Below, in pieces: positions 24,889 to 38,491 of a DNA stretch of 64,000 nucleotides. A program made the position numbers and the translations under genes. The stretch is from Theobroma cacao (lineage: Eukaryota; Streptophyta; Magnoliopsida; Malvales; Malvaceae), in assembly GCF_000208745.1 (NCBI RefSeq), contig NC_030853.1, forward strand, positions 1,516,619-1,580,618, in the 5' to 3' direction. The notes under the pieces are model-generated. The model saw nothing but the letters and a program-made list of their open reading frames with translations. It had not been told where the DNA came from and did no database searches. The first letter of the stretch is position 1, and each line of letters starts with the position of its first letter.

Positions 24889-26267
24889 TCACTACACAAA
24901 AAATATATAAAATATTAAAAAAAATAAAATCAGCCCTAAGAATATCAAATTTGAATGAACAAACAAATTTTTAAACTACAAACACTTAAAAAGTTTATTT
25001 AGCTTAATTATCAGCAGATCTACCGTAGAAAACTACTTTAAACTAAATTAAGCTTACTTAATCAACTTAATTAGAGATAAATTAAAGGAAAAAAAGGCGA
25101 AATAAAAATTCAAAAGTTAAAAGTTAGCTTGAGAAGCTAAAGCTTAAAAGCTTAGAAAGAAGCTAAAAGAAGCTTTCTAAAAATCACGTAAATGTTGATC
25201 TGATTTGAAGATAAAAGATTCCAGAAAGCTTGGAGAAGTGGAATGTGGAGGGGAACCTGATCGGAGATGAAATCAAACGTCGTCGTTCCAAGTGTGAGAA
25301 GATCGAAGTCGAAGAGAGAGCATGAGCGCGCTTGCTTTCTGTTGAAAGGAGAACGAAGACGGAAAGATGAAGAAATGTATAAGATTTTGGCTGGGTTGGT
25401 TTTTGGATCTGGTCCCGGGTTAACTGCAGGCGGATCTGATATTTTTGGGTTTTGACCAGAATGACTTGGGCCAGATCTGGGCCCAGGTTATCAATGGTGG
25501 ATCACTGGATCTGTCTTTTATGGGTTTGAGCAAACAACAAAACTTTATGAAAGAATTAATATTGTTTTTTTTAATTAAAAAATTTTCGTTTGGTTGATAT
25601 TTTTATTTTTTATATTTTTTGTAAAAAATAATAAAAAATGTAAAATATAAAAAATAATAGAAAACCAAAGTCAAATTAAAAAAATAAATATATTAAATCA
25701 AACAAAGCCTAAGAAACATTGTTATTATTAGTTACTCATAACTTACCTCGATCTTGTTAAAATCATTTTTTTCGTTAATTTGGTGTCTTATAATATAACA
25801 TTTTAATTAATGATCCATCAGAATTTCATCAAAAAATCTGTAAATGATGGTAACAATGAAATGGAATGTAACAAATTTATGTGTTGTATGTTGAAATAAA
25901 TAATTAACATGGGTGCATATCAATTATGAAAGAGCAATGAAGATTGTTGCTATATAATTGATGATATCCTTAAACCTAATTGGTTGGACCAAATTTTGGG
26001 TTTCCAATTTTCTAGTGGTTGGATTGAATCAGGATGGGTTTGAGTTTAAGATAATCGTGAATCATGTAGTCGTTGCTTATGAAACAGTAGGTACTGTAGC
26101 CAAAAAGGGGAGACCCAATTAACCAGAAAACGAGTTGCAGGGAACATACATAGGTTGTTTACAAAGAACTCAGAACTAGTGGACTACAAAGGTTACAACC
26201 TTTTGTGTTGTAACTTGTAACAATTGACATGATTATTTGTGTTGGTGGCATTGGTTAAGAACAAAAA
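24889..26267. other. PGAP1 5' region and spacer
   Basis: The part next to 24888 is the presumed 5' UTR and promoter of PGAP1; 25195-25460 is more GC-rich than the rest and probably includes its transcription start. From about 25550 the DNA is AT-rich. I see no supported gene. Confidence 0.5.
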
Positions 26268-27858
26268 TCAAGAAGCTTTGAAAGGATATACTGGCCGGGC
26301 TCTGGTGCGAATGTTAATGGCTCCAGATGCCATTGCTCTCAAATTTGCTCTAGCTAAGGAAAGAGGGGTTCTTGATTGCTGATGAGCCCCTCTAAAAGAC
26401 TCCATGAATGCTTCTCTTTGCAACCTTAAAGCTAATGCAGCATCCTCATCTTGGCTTGGCGTTTCTCTTCTTCCGGATGCTTGCATCCGTGCTTACTAAC
26501 AGTGAAAGATCCTCTCTTTGCAGCCTTAAAGCCAATGCAGCATCATAATCTTGGCTCATCACTCCTCTTTTCCTCATACTTGCATCTCTAGTACTGGTAG
26601 AGACCATTGGAGGTCTAGTACTTGGAGTTCTTCTGGTACTACGAGTTCCACTCTTTGGACTTTGACGCTAACTTTCCTGCCATTTAAGGCTCCAGCAGCC
26701 TTCCTTGCTTCAACCTCTTGGGGAAACAAAAGCTGTATTGTATTCCAAAGAACCGTGTCCACATTGCAAGATCTTCCATTGCTGCATATTCAAACAAGAA
26801 CGATTTTAGTGCAAGAGTTCATCGCAATGATGTTAATCAGTTAATTTACAGCTGGGGCTGGTTTTACCTTATTAGCTGCCTACACTTTGGGCATTTCTTC
26901 CCACATTTATCTGCGGCTAATCTCAAACATTTCTTACAGAAACTACAATGAAAGAAAAAAAGAGTTTCACTAAAGTGACAGATCAATTACAAAAAACTAC
27001 TCAAGATAACAAATTTTAGTTTTATTGAATTGAATATGTAATTGGCTTCTGTACCTGTGTCCCGAAAGAGTGGTACTTGGTTCAAAACAGATCTCCAAAA
27101 AAATCTGCCAAGCAAATAACGCCACATTAGAAGATAAAGAAGAAATAATCCAATAGCTTCAATCAATCAAAGCTGAATCTATTAACAATATACACAAAAA
27201 CTAATGACTTACTGTACAAGAAAGCTCTTCTCTAAGTTTATCCATACACTGAGGAGCTGGGTTGGAGCAAGAAACACCAGGGGCCTGTTGGGTTGGTTCG
27301 TTTACTTCTGATTTCTTCTCCTCATTCACATTGATTCTTTGTTCCATTGACTGTTTCCACTCCCTAGGCAACATTATTATGCAATAAAAATCAATTTTCT
27401 TTCCTCCTTTTGCTTTTCTCAACAAACAAAAGAATTCCTAGAAGCAAACAGAAAATGAATTACCTTGTTTTGAAGTTCCTTCCTCATCGAGGTTTAAAGG
27501 AGTAATAGGAGTTGAAACAGGGCTCCTACTCTGAGCCCTACGATTCCTGAAAAACAAAACCATGAAGAAATAAATAAATAAATAAAAAGAAACAGTAAAA
27601 GCCTATAAAAATTTTGAGATTATTAATTACCTTCTTGAAGTGGTGGAAGGTGGAGTCTTCAAAATCAAATCAGAGCGTTTCTTGTGCTTAGATTGTCGAT
27701 CAGGGGTGTCTTCAACTACGAGACTAGCAAAGAGACGAGCCCCATGGCTGCCACGGACTTGAATCTGGGACTAAACAAGGAATCAACTTTTTGGCTATTT
27801 TAAATCGGAATTGCTTGCTTGAATCTTCTGGGATTTGTTTTGGTTCTTCTCTCACCAT
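26268..27858 (-). pseudogene. Decayed RING-finger E3 ligase gene with duplicated UIM-like tail
   Basis: Exons recoverable on the minus strand: ATG at 27858-27856, then 27770-27631, 27546-27464, 27363-27213, 27104-27055, 26942-26868 and 26781 to about 26268. The RING core reads LREELSC at the end of one exon, then EICFEPSTTLSGH and SFCKKCLRLAADKCGKKC in the next two, followed by PKCRQLI. Two zinc ligands are gone: the second Cys is Phe (TIFLE where relatives have TICLE), and the Cys before GH is Ser (LSGH for PCGH). The final exon changes frame near 26655-26680 and again near 26462-26490. The junction before 27363 also does not keep frame. The C-terminal part holds two copies of a motif ending DAALALRLQRE, which resembles a ubiquitin-interacting motif. 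It lies downstream of the GT92 gene on the same strand. Most likely a pseudogene, or a gene damaged by sequence errors. Confidence 0.78.
26412..26587 (-). repeat. Imperfect tandem duplication encoding the UIM-like segment
   Basis: 26412-26487 and 26511-26587 are similar to each other. Both encode, on the minus strand, a DAS-basic stretch, SQD, and then DAALALRLQRE. The two copies now lie in different frames, so the duplication or later indels disrupted the end of the RING gene. Confidence 0.8.
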
Positions 27859-28256
27859 TTTCTTGGAGGCTCTTTCTGGGTTTACTCAGAGGAAAAAGAA
27901 AAAAAAAAAACCGCTTCTCTTCCTCGTATGGAAGGCTTATAGGGAAAACTAAACGGTGGGATGATCTTTCCTAACGGTCAAATTTTTCGAATTTGGTTTT
28001 GAGCTGTCGGCTTTTACAACGGCTATAATTCCGAGCCCCAACGTGATTAGTCATTTTTAAATAAGTCTTGGGCCTTGAAGGATCATAAAGAAACAAAAAT
28101 CTAACGAGAAGAAAATTTTTATTTACAGAAAAGAAACGAATTAATCCACTTTCTACATCAATTTTCTCATCATAATTGGAATGATGAAAAGAAAACAAGA
28201 CCTTATAGTGTCCACTCTGTGCCTTCTCCTGCGCTGTCTACTCTTCTTTTCTTTTA

Positions 28257-30143
28257 TCAAACTAAACTCTGTTTTCCATCATTTGCATCCTGCCATGGCA
28301 GAAGGAAAGTTTTTGGGTTGACAAAGTTTTGCAAAACCCTATCTCTAAGCCCAGTGTCCAGGACCTCACAGAACCGACTCGACCAATCAACAGGTTCAAC
28401 AGCTTTCGTCCCCAGCCCGGGGGCTCGATCTTTGGACCCTACGTTCTGCTCATCTTTCCAATCGGCAACGTACGTAGCTACCCTCCTATAAAACTTCTCC
28501 TTGAACACTTCCCAAACTTGGTACTTGTAATGATTCACAACCATCATCGTTTTATCAACATCTAGAAACCTAAAACCATGCATCAAATGAAAATGGTGCA
28601 CTACGTTGATTAACGTGGAATTCAATGCCTCTGGCCTAACTATACTCTTGTGCCTCTCTGGGGCCGTCATCCGACATGTGTACCCCACCATCACACCTTG
28701 TCGAGGCACGTGTCTGAGCCCCGACGGTCCGAAACTATAACACGAGACACGCAATTCACCAATAGGAATATGCGCTGCTTCGGTATCCAAACTAGGTGCT
28801 CTCGAGCTTAAATTCCTAAGAACAGCTTGCAACGTTAACCCCGATGGCAAGTGGAAAAACTCATCCACATCAATAAATCCAACCCAATCACAAGAACTTC
28901 TAGATCTCAAGGCACAATGGGCAAACCCTGCTTCTTGTGTCTTGATCCAAGGCCAGATGTGTCGAGAAATGTTATAGTTGGCATCGGATAACGACTCGAT
29001 GACACTATCTGTGTCATCGTCGCTGTTGTTATCGTATATGTACCAACGTTGTACCCCGATTTGGGCATGGTACATAACCCATTCCTTCAAAAACCTTGCT
29101 TGGTTACGTGCCATAGTGCAAATGCACATTTCGTGTGGTTTTCGGGTGGGCACCGGCTGTAGACCCGGACCTACCAAGTGCCCCAATCGGGCTACGGAAG
29201 GTAGTAATCCATTGCCCTTGATCCTAATTGAAACCTTGACAGGGCCATTGACTTTTTGTTGCCCATTCAAAACGCTCAAAGGGGTTTTGCACCGTACGAT
29301 CTCCTGAGCAATTGATAAAACTTCTGATCTTAACACTAAATTCAACCTGCTAAAATCCCAGCCGTACACGCACTCAAATCTTGATGCATTGGAAACTCTT
29401 TCTGGACGTAGATTAAGCCCCTTGACAAAAAGGAGTGTAGTATTATCCTTATCAATCAAAGCCTCGTAAGCAAGAGTGCCCCACCGATGACTGGGCCCAG
29501 CTGGGATGACCCCATTTGACTTTGAGGCAACCGTTACGATCAACCCACGTGGACAACCGGGACACCATACGATCTGCTCACCGACCTGACGGGAATCAAC
29601 ACGAGCTGGCGGCTTCTTAAGCCGCGTCTCGGATGAGTTATTATCGGCCGAGAGGTAAATGCAAAGGAGTTCTTCTTTGGTAAATAAACGAGCCCGTGGA
29701 GGGCATTCTAGGAAAAGTATCACTTGATCTGGAAACAAAATGGTTTCACGAATTGAAAGTACCGGAACTACCGGAAATTCGTTGGAGACGACGGCGTTAA
29801 TGGTTGAGGTTTGGCGCGTGGACCCCAACACAGGATGAAACGTTTCTGTTTGAAAAAATTATTTAAACAAGATTATCAATAAATAATAATAAAATTTTTA
29901 CTACTGATAAATTAATTACTATGTCATATAAAATAGGAAGAAAATAGCTAAATGGATTGAAAACCAATTGATTAAACTACCTCCAAAAAAAAGTCGAAAG
30001 GTGGAGAAGGAGAAGCCAGTTAAGAGAACGCAAGAGACGACGACGACGGCAGTGAACCAGAAGAACCTGCTCCATGAAACGACGTCGTGCTTCCTACGAT
30101 CCCTCATGGATGCTGCGCTCTTTTCACAACCAATGAAAGACAA
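28257..30143 (-). CDS. GT92 (DUF23) family glycosyltransferase
   Basis: Two exons, 30143-29981 and 29845-28257, giving 583 residues; an internal ATG at 30107 (MRDRRKHD) fits relatives better and would give 571. The N-terminus has a basic patch and one hydrophobic segment (about residues 23-45), typical of a type II Golgi enzyme. The catalytic region is complete: HEMCICTMARNQARFLKEWV, YIYDNNSDDDTD, FAHCALRSR, the DXD-like metal site in GFIDVDEFF (near residue 380) and HHFHLMHGFRF. Plant members of this family include beta-1,4-galactan synthases; this one belongs with the uncharacterised At3g27330-type branch as I recall it, so the acceptor is unknown. The stop at 28257 is followed by about 400 bp before the RING gene, so the two are separate genes here. 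Confidence 0.92.
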
Positions 30144-31360
30144 CCGATAATCTGGTCATTCATCTGTGTCTTCGGCTCAGAAATCGCTGGTCTTTAAATC
30201 CAAAAACTTTCTTTTCTATTTGTTTGGATTTTCTTGGAAGTACTTGAAAACTCAAAAGAAAAGAAATGGAGATAGGAAAAGGAAGGTGAAAAAGAAAAAA
30301 AGAGAGAGAAATTATGGGGAAGAAAGAGAGGCCGCTATCGAAATCATGCTTTGGCGTTTCGACCGTTCGTGTCGGTTTATATTCGGTCGTCATTTCCTCC
30401 GTTTTTTCAGAGATGTTCCTGTGTGTTTCACGGTTCATCTTGATTTTTTACCTCACTGGCTGAGTACCAATCAACTTCTGCCACTTCATCTTCGTACGGC
30501 AAAAGTAAAAGGACTATTTAATTTACTCATTTCAACGGGCCGTTGATTTATATTAATTATTACTTTGAATAATTTAGAAATAATTAATATTTATTGTACG
30601 TTATGAAAATATTTAGTTTTTATTTATTCTAAAACAATAATTATATATAAAATATAAATATTTTGAAGGTATAAAATATTTTTATTTTCAAATTATATAA
30701 TTTTTATTAATTTTGATAAATAATAATATTTACAATGATCATTTACAAGTATAATGAATAAAAATATTCATTTTTCTCAATTCAAAAGTTTTTCAACATC
30801 TTTTTTTTATATATATTATTGATCAGTATTTAATGTTACGTACATTCCAGATAAATATTTTTTTTACTTTTAAATAATAATTATAAAAAATTGTTCTAAA
30901 ATATAAATAATTAAAATTTTATAATAGTTTTTTATGAATTATTTAATAATATTAGAACTTAAAAATATCTTTTAAAGAAATTGGTTCAATATAATTTGAG
31001 TTCTTCTTTATAAATCAAAGAAATTATATTAATTTTTACAATAGAATAATTTTAAAATATAACAAACAATATCTCCATTTTGTCAATAAAAGATTTTATT
31101 AACATTCTTTTATATATATATATATATATACGTTTAACATAGTGATAATTGAAATTTACAAAGTTTTTTTTTTTCAATGAAAAAGTTATGGTAACAGCTC
31201 ATATAAATTGGCATAATCAAAGTAAAACAATAATAAAAAAATGAACTGAATTTGTAAGGGGGAACAGAGGATAGATATTTTACCATAATATGCAATTTAC
31301 AAATATCTAAGTAAATATTAATATAATTTTTTAAAAAAAGTAAATATTAATATAATCATG

Positions 31361-31632
31361 GTGGACTGATTATATCAGTTTTTGTAGTATTCATAATTGT
31401 AAATAATATTAATTTAGTATCATTCTCGATATTATTCCAATTCATATAAACATGATAAATTGATTATACTAGTTCCAATAATATTCATATATTGCAAACA
31501 ATATTAATTTGGTATCATTCCTGATATTATTCTAAATAGATAAATTGATTATACCAATTTTTGTAACATTCATAAATTGTAAACAATATCAATTTGGTAT
31601 CATTCTGGGTATTATTCCAAATTGATATAATC
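31361..31632. repeat. Three-copy tandem repeat of about 85-94 bp
   Basis: Three successive units each contain a GATTATA-CAGTTTTTGTA-type start, CATAAATTGTAAACAATAT, AATTTGGTATCATTC and TATTATTCC. They begin near 31368, 31462 and 31547. AT-rich and non-coding. Confidence 0.75.
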
Positions 31633-34600
31633 ATGATGGTAGTCTACATAAATTGGTATAATTAAAAAAAAAACAAAACAAGGTATTAAGTAATTTAAAA
31701 AGAAGCAAAAATTTGAGATTTTAACTCAAGCGACCTTTATAAAAAAACCCACTTGAATCAAGCCCAAATTGCCTTTTTCCTTTCATGTATTATATTAATA
31801 TCATAAGTAAGAATTAAATGTATTAATTTTACAACACGAGTTAAGACTTGTATGAAAAAAAAAAGATTTGAGAATTAAAAAATTATTTTCATGAAACAAT
31901 TGAAGTACTTTGTGAAAAATATCTATTAATACAAGTGACATATTTTCGTTCATTTTGTTATTTTTTATCCAAAAATCAATAAAATAAAAAGTATAATAAC
32001 AAATTTTAATGAAATTAAAAAATAATAACAAACTTTTATTATACATTATTTTATTACTTCAACGTTATTGAATTTTGTCACAAATTTCAAGTTTTTTTAA
32101 AATTTATTACTATATTATCAATTTTGTTAATTTTTTGACAAAACAAAATGTAATTGAAAATTTTCGTGAATTTTATTAATATAAGTGACATAATTTAATT
32201 TAATTATTTTTTTGTCTGAAAATTAATAAAATTGAAAGAATAATGACAATATTTTATGAAATTAAAGAATAATAACAAAATTCAACATTAACCAATAATA
32301 TGATGACGAATTTAACCTTAATCCCAAAAGATTGTTCCTCGAGAATTTGCATAATATCGGAAGGAACATTAAGAATAGGAATGTAGGATGTGCCGATGGA
32401 AAATCATGAATTAGTAAGTTGAATGATCAAATCCTTCCTACACCAACTAAGAAACAGCCACGTGGATGATCATTTGATACTTTAGAATGCTCCGCAGTGC
32501 AGCAGATTACCCTACCTTTCGTGTTAATTGTGCAATCTAAATGCCGCCTAACTGTCAATGATTGAAAAGGGGCCGGCCTTTTCTGAACGTGGGGCCCCTA
32601 ACCTCTGAATCTGCCACGTCATATATGATCTAAGGTTGACACGTTTGAGTACTTGAAAAGCCTCCTCAAAGAAAATACTAATATTAAAAAACAAAAAGAA
32701 AAATGGCAAAGAAAGAAGGATTTGCACACAACAATGACTGCATGATAACATCAAATAATTTCTTATATTTATATTACTTTCAATCACATATTACATGTTT
32801 TAGTTGAATTAACATTATATATCTCTTCTAATTTTGATTTTTTTATATGATATTTTTTAATTTTATTAGACAAAATTAATAGCTTAACTCCTACAAAAAT
32901 ATAAGTTATCCAGATATATGAATCCGGAAAAAAAAGAAGCATAGGCATAAAATAATAATTAAAAAAAAATCATGAGATATTATTAAAAAAAAGTTAAAAT
33001 CACAAAGACGTAAATAGAGTTTTTTTTTGTAATTATATATAATAAAAAATAATCAGGACATGAAATTATAATATGTGTAGGAGACACCAAGACTATTATG
33101 CAGTATGTTTTTTTTTACTTAATATAGTTCATCTGTTAAATAGTCTTGGCAATTGATAAGTATGATTCATTATGTTATGGATAATGTGTTTAATTTGTTA
33201 CCTAATTAATAACTGCATTATATACATAAAAAGCCAATTAAATCCCAATGTTAGGATATATACCCAAAAAAATATTGATAGTGTCAAGATCAAAGACAAT
33301 TTTGCAAGCAATCAAGTTTAAAATTAAATTAAATATTTAGGTTTTGAAGTTTTGAAATCGAACTCATTAACAATTCTTTTATTATAAAAAAAAAAGGGTC
33401 AAAGGAGCAAAAAAATATGTCAAATTGAAAATAAAAAAAGACTAAAAAAAGAAGAAGAAATAGTGTTTATACTTGGAAAAAAGAATTATTTGCAAGTGGG
33501 AATAAGCTAGTCCTTTTAGCTTGAAAATACAAAATTGTTGGGCAGATTTGTTTGGTTTCGATGAATTAATGACTGGTGGGGTGTTGCTGATGGATGAATA
33601 TAATTAAATTAAAAGAAATAATTAGTGGGTTCTACCAAATGCTAAGACTAAGTGCACTGATGGATACTCAACAAATCTTATCCTAAATTCATTTTGTCAA
33701 GAAGACTAAGAGTAGCCACTGCTTTTTGCAAGAAAAGGGTGTAACAGAGGGATTCCTCATATCATAATAATTATCAATAATAATAAAGAACCATTGAGCT
33801 TGAAGCTCTTTTTTTTTTGGTATTTTAAAAAATCATGAAAATTAATAAAAATATTTGTATTTGATATATTGTTTGTATATAATAAAGGGTCATCTCATAA
33901 ATATGTAAATGTAAAAAGTTTAAAGATTATGAATATTTATTTTAAAATTTTTTAATTTTTAAATTTATTTATTAACAAAATGACAACATTCGATATAATA
34001 TATAAAATTAATAAACGAAAAACGTATTAAATATAAATTTATAAGAAAATATCTTTCTATCGTTCACTTAAGAGAAAGGCAGAAAAGCAATGACATGGAA
34101 AACGACGGGTGTGATAAATGGGAGAGAAAATGACTTGAGTTGTGTTTGGTAAGATAGAAAAAGCGACAAGGAAAATACCCTTGTTTATTTAGATTTATAA
34201 GACTATATAGTTTCACGTCTAAATTGAGATGATTGCATGATTATGTAGTGAAAACGTAAGACACTGAGGAGAATAAAAAATGTTGTCAATTTAGCATTTT
34301 TTTTTTATTTTATATAAAAGAATTTCACTTTCAATTTACACGTACCAATGGCATTATGTTTCGAATAAATAGTATTTTAATTGACTGACCCACTTATTTT
34401 TCAAGCCTCCATAGCCATGATAGAGATGTATATACTTTTCTTTTCCTTTTTCCTTTTCATTATTTAATTTTTCCCTTTGTTTTTCTCCTCTCTTTCTCTC
34501 TCTCTCTCTCTCTTCTCTCAGTCTATCTTCTCTACTTTTCTATCTTTAATAATTTGGTACCAAGCAAAGCTTAATGTTCTAATTCATTTGCAAAAATTTA

Positions 34601-34779
34601 ATCTGGGTTTCTTCCTTGTCAGGTTGTTCATAATGCCAGAAAGATTGCTTGTCTTAGTAGTAAAATGATAAACAATCCATCATGTTTCCATCTCACAAGG
34701 GGAGATTGTAGAAATTCTGACAGGACTTTTACTAACTGAGAACTTATCATGAGTTTGCAGCCATGAAAATGGGCAGCAA

Positions 34780-35100
34780 ATGAACATTGGAAGACTGCTG
34801 ATATAGAGAAACTGAGGCAATTTCCTCAAAACTTTTACCATATTTTCTTTTTCTTGGACACCAATCAATTTTGCACCATGGTACAATCCAGTTAGCAGCA
34901 AGCAAACATCAGCAGCAAAGTTTTTGAGGAGGGTTCCAAAAGTTCTCTCCACCTTTCTCTTTTTAGTTGGATGCCAATGATTATGGCAGAATATTGTCTG
35001 GATTTTGGCTGGAGAATTTGGAAGGCTGCTGGATAGAGAAACCGAAGCAACTTCCTCAAAATTCTACCAACCATTTCTTTTTTCTTGGATGAACATTCAT
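34780..35100. repeat. Imperfect tandem duplication, unit about 230 bp apart
   Basis: 34790-34880 and 35018-35095 share TGGAAG-CTGCTG, ATAGAGAAAC, CAA-TTCCTCAAAA and TTTCTTGGA blocks in the same order. Function unknown. The two minus-strand frames across it are not supported as genes. Confidence 0.6.
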
Positions 35101-38100
35101 GTTATTGGATTACCTGCTCAGCCATGTACCAAAAGGTTAGAATTTCTCAACATTGCATCACCCGAATAATCATCAAACTATCGAAACAGTAAAGCTAATC
35201 TGCCTGCAGATATATGATAATAATAGATCAGGACAAGTATATGTGACAATTAAGGATTCTATCAGAGAAGCCAATAGGAAGATTAAGCAAGTCAAGTAAA
35301 GCTTTTGATTGCCAAAAGAAATATAATTAAAAACAATCAAATTTCAAATCAATTTGGGTTTGATCCTCATATCTTTTCCTTGTTATTCCCATCATAATCC
35401 TACACAAATCGTATTAGTTTTAATTAATCAAGTCATTCTCAATGTTATCAAATGGAATTGTCACTCACCTTGTTACTTGCGGTACCTTCTTCCATAAAAA
35501 AAAAAAATGAGAATTTAGATTCGAGTTCAGACAATTGAGATTAACAGACAGGACGAGAAAAACTAAAATTTTATTATGTAATTCAGCTAATGGATCAAAA
35601 ACAAGTCCATGTTACCATTTGTGTGGTTCTACCAAGTTCTGACAAGGAGTTCAGGTTCTGCTCTTTTTGATTCTGTCAGAGGTTGAAACAAGATCATTTT
35701 CATTCTCTTCTCAGAGAGATATTATGTTTCTTTTTTAACTATGCCGTAAGTTGACAATGAGATGACATTAATCATTGTTATTCTGTTATGTGACTCTTTT
35801 ATCATCAGAATATGTTCTTTCTATCCTGAGAATGTGGAAGGCATGATTCTTGTGCAAAGAAAGTGTGTTTTTTCCTAGGCAAAGTTGGGTAAATGACAAT
35901 CATAATTTCCTGTAAACTTGCCAATTTTTTAATCCCATATTCTCCTCCTAAGTTCATCCACAAATCACAAATCTTCCTTCATTAAACTATATGGTTTTAC
36001 AGGAGTACTACTATACTTCTTCATCAGCTCAATAAGGAAAAGGAAATTTCATAGGTATCTTTGCTTTTCTTAAGTAATTTTTCTCTTGTCCTGAGTCCAT
36101 GGTTAGGTGTCACTAACAACTTGAGAGTACTATATTTTAAGCAGTTGTCATTTTGGGTAGGATTTTTCTAGCAGGATGCTAGATGCTCCAGTAAGTGGAG
36201 GGCAATTTTGTCACCAGCTAATCATCTTTGCTCTTGACTTGTTTCCCCAAAGATTATGTCATAGATTACGAATGGTCCAATACTTCCAACAGGGGAAACA
36301 ATGAAAATTTTTCAGCCATGATAAAGAAAAAGAAAAAACATGGAGGGAGAAGGATTCTTGTAGATATTGGAGTAATGTGGAAGGTGTCAAATGTTCTGTC
36401 CAAGTTCTTTAATAGTTGACCTAAAGATCTGTGATCAAATTTCGCCCTTGCTTCAGATTTCAGGTTAATCAAATGGGAAAGCCTGTTGCTCAAGTTAGTC
36501 AATTTTAAAAACAATATTTCAAGAGCTGATTCTGTGATTCATGTTTTCAGTGACAGAGTTTACCAGGTAAGGTGGGGTTCAAGGTAGTCAGGATCTTATT
36601 TACATTGGGAGAGCAGGATGAAACCTGAGAATTTTTAGCTGCAAAATCTAGGCTAACTAGTATTAAAACTAAAGAAACAAAGGAATGTAAACAGACCCTA
36701 TGTCAGCAAGAAGATTCTTGTTAGGATTTTCTAGCTTATTGTTTTCTCTAACCCCAACAAGGCCCGCTTTGACCCCAAAAACAAAACAATTATATAGCAT
36801 GAATTATTGTGCATTATAGGGAATATTCATCACTTTGTACATGCAATGAACCAGAAGATATGATTACCCTTCATTTTGTTTTTTTCCTTTTTCAGTTTTC
36901 CTTCTGTGTTACGGGAATGTGTTGGAAGAGTCCCACTAAAATAAAATTATTCAATTCCCTTTTGTTACATAGAGAGAAAATTTATCCGGTTTCTTTAGGC
37001 TTGCTCGTTAATTCTCCTTTTTTTTGCCATCTTTTGTCATAATCCATGGCTGCACTTGAGAAGTTCTAAAGAACAGTGTGACCCTGTTGTCTCCTACAGA
37101 GAAAAATTGTGGTTGCCCATTTAATCCTTTCACCCCGGAAGTCTCTTGTCTGTTCCTTTTCTTCTTTCATTTCTGGCTTAATTAATTTCTGCTGCTCCTT
37201 TGCCCTCTTATCCTTTTATATAAATGGAATCAATGATGACAAGATCAAAGAACTGAACAGCACAACTGATTTGTTATAGGGACTATTAAGCTAATTTACA
37301 AGTTGCAGGTGGAAGTTAAGTCCTTCATTTCTTTAATCATATTTCAAATTTTATAGGTTTGTAGTTTCTTGAGTAAAATGTTAAATCATTGGTATGTTTA
37401 GGTCTTTTTGATACTTTAGCATGTAATGTAAAAACTTGATTATTTAGAAGAAATTTTATTAAATTTTTAAGATCGATATCTAATTTAAAATCAATTAATA
37501 ATTTCGGGATATTCTTAATTTAACTTATATGAGATTTCTTTTATCACCACTTGAATATTCTTCTTATGCGTAGAGTAATATACTTATTCGTGTCATGAAT
37601 CATGAGGGGTTTACGGAAGGATAGACGAATGAGAACAATGCTTACTTTGATACCATATTAAGTTTTTAAGATGGATATTAAATTTAAAAACGCACAGAGA
37701 TTATTGACGTGACCATTTCAACGAGTTTACTGTTCAAAAAAAATTAAGAATGGAAGTTGTCATAAGTTAAAAATTAAGAAAAGGATAGATTGCTACAGAA
37801 GAACTATTGAATTGATGTTTCATGGTAAACAATTAAGAATGAGAGACACGAGTGGATTTCTTTCCATTTTTTCTTTAACTTTCTGTTTTTTTTTCTTTCT
37901 ATTCCCAGTGTATAAACATTGACTGCTAAGTTAACCAGTTCTGGTTCCAACCAAATCACATGCTTGGAATTTCATGGCACTTGCATTTTCCTCTGAAGGA
38001 ATCTCTTTAACCCTGCCTACAGAGGAGAAAGTTTGGCTCCAACGACAAAACTGGCCAGCTTATAAGGGGCCAAGGAATCCCATCAACTGTTCTAAATTTA

Positions 38101-38196
38101 ACTTTGAGCTTAATAAAAATCAAAACCAATGGAAAGAAAGACTTTTAGTTTGCAGGAATAAACTTTGTCAACGAGGACGACCCACGTTTGGTTTCT

Positions 38197-38204
38197 TATA
38201 TATA
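38197..38204 (+). promoter_or_regulatory. Likely TATA box of the MYB gene
   Basis: TATATATA in a GC-richer context, preceded by a CCACGTTTGG-like sequence. It stands about 290 bp upstream of the MYB start codon, leaving room for a leader of about 260 nt. Confidence 0.6.
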
Positions 38205-38491
38205 GGACCATTGCCATTGTCTCAGACAAGGGAGGTGGCCATTTTTATAATTACTAACCCTTCATGCTTTAAACCCACCAATTTTAATGCTTTTTCCCAA
38301 TTCAATCATGAATCTCCCTGCTTCAACAACATGCTGCTCTTCCTTTCTTTTTTAAAATGTCTGTATGAGCTGGCATAGCATCTTTATCTTGGACTGCAAG
38401 TTCCTTTTAAGCACTCTTTGGATTTTCTAGTCTCGAACTTTCAACGGATCACTCTCGTTTTTGCTTTGTCTGAAGTTGATCAATCTCAGAA

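Larger units (their letters stand above)
30144..38190. other. Long AT-rich intergenic region
   Basis: About 8 kb without a gene I can support. It contains short microsatellites ((TA)n near 31109-31130; (CT)n near 34488-34513), a three-copy tandem repeat at 31361-31632 and an imperfect duplication at 34780-35100. The part from about 34450 to 38190 is less AT-rich and carries several short open frames without recognisable domains; it could hold a non-coding transcript or distal promoter of the MYB gene. Confidence 0.5.

Noticed and set aside
37974..38378. 134-codon frame upstream of the MYB gene
   Set aside because: It overlaps the MYB TATA box and leader and has no recognisable domain.
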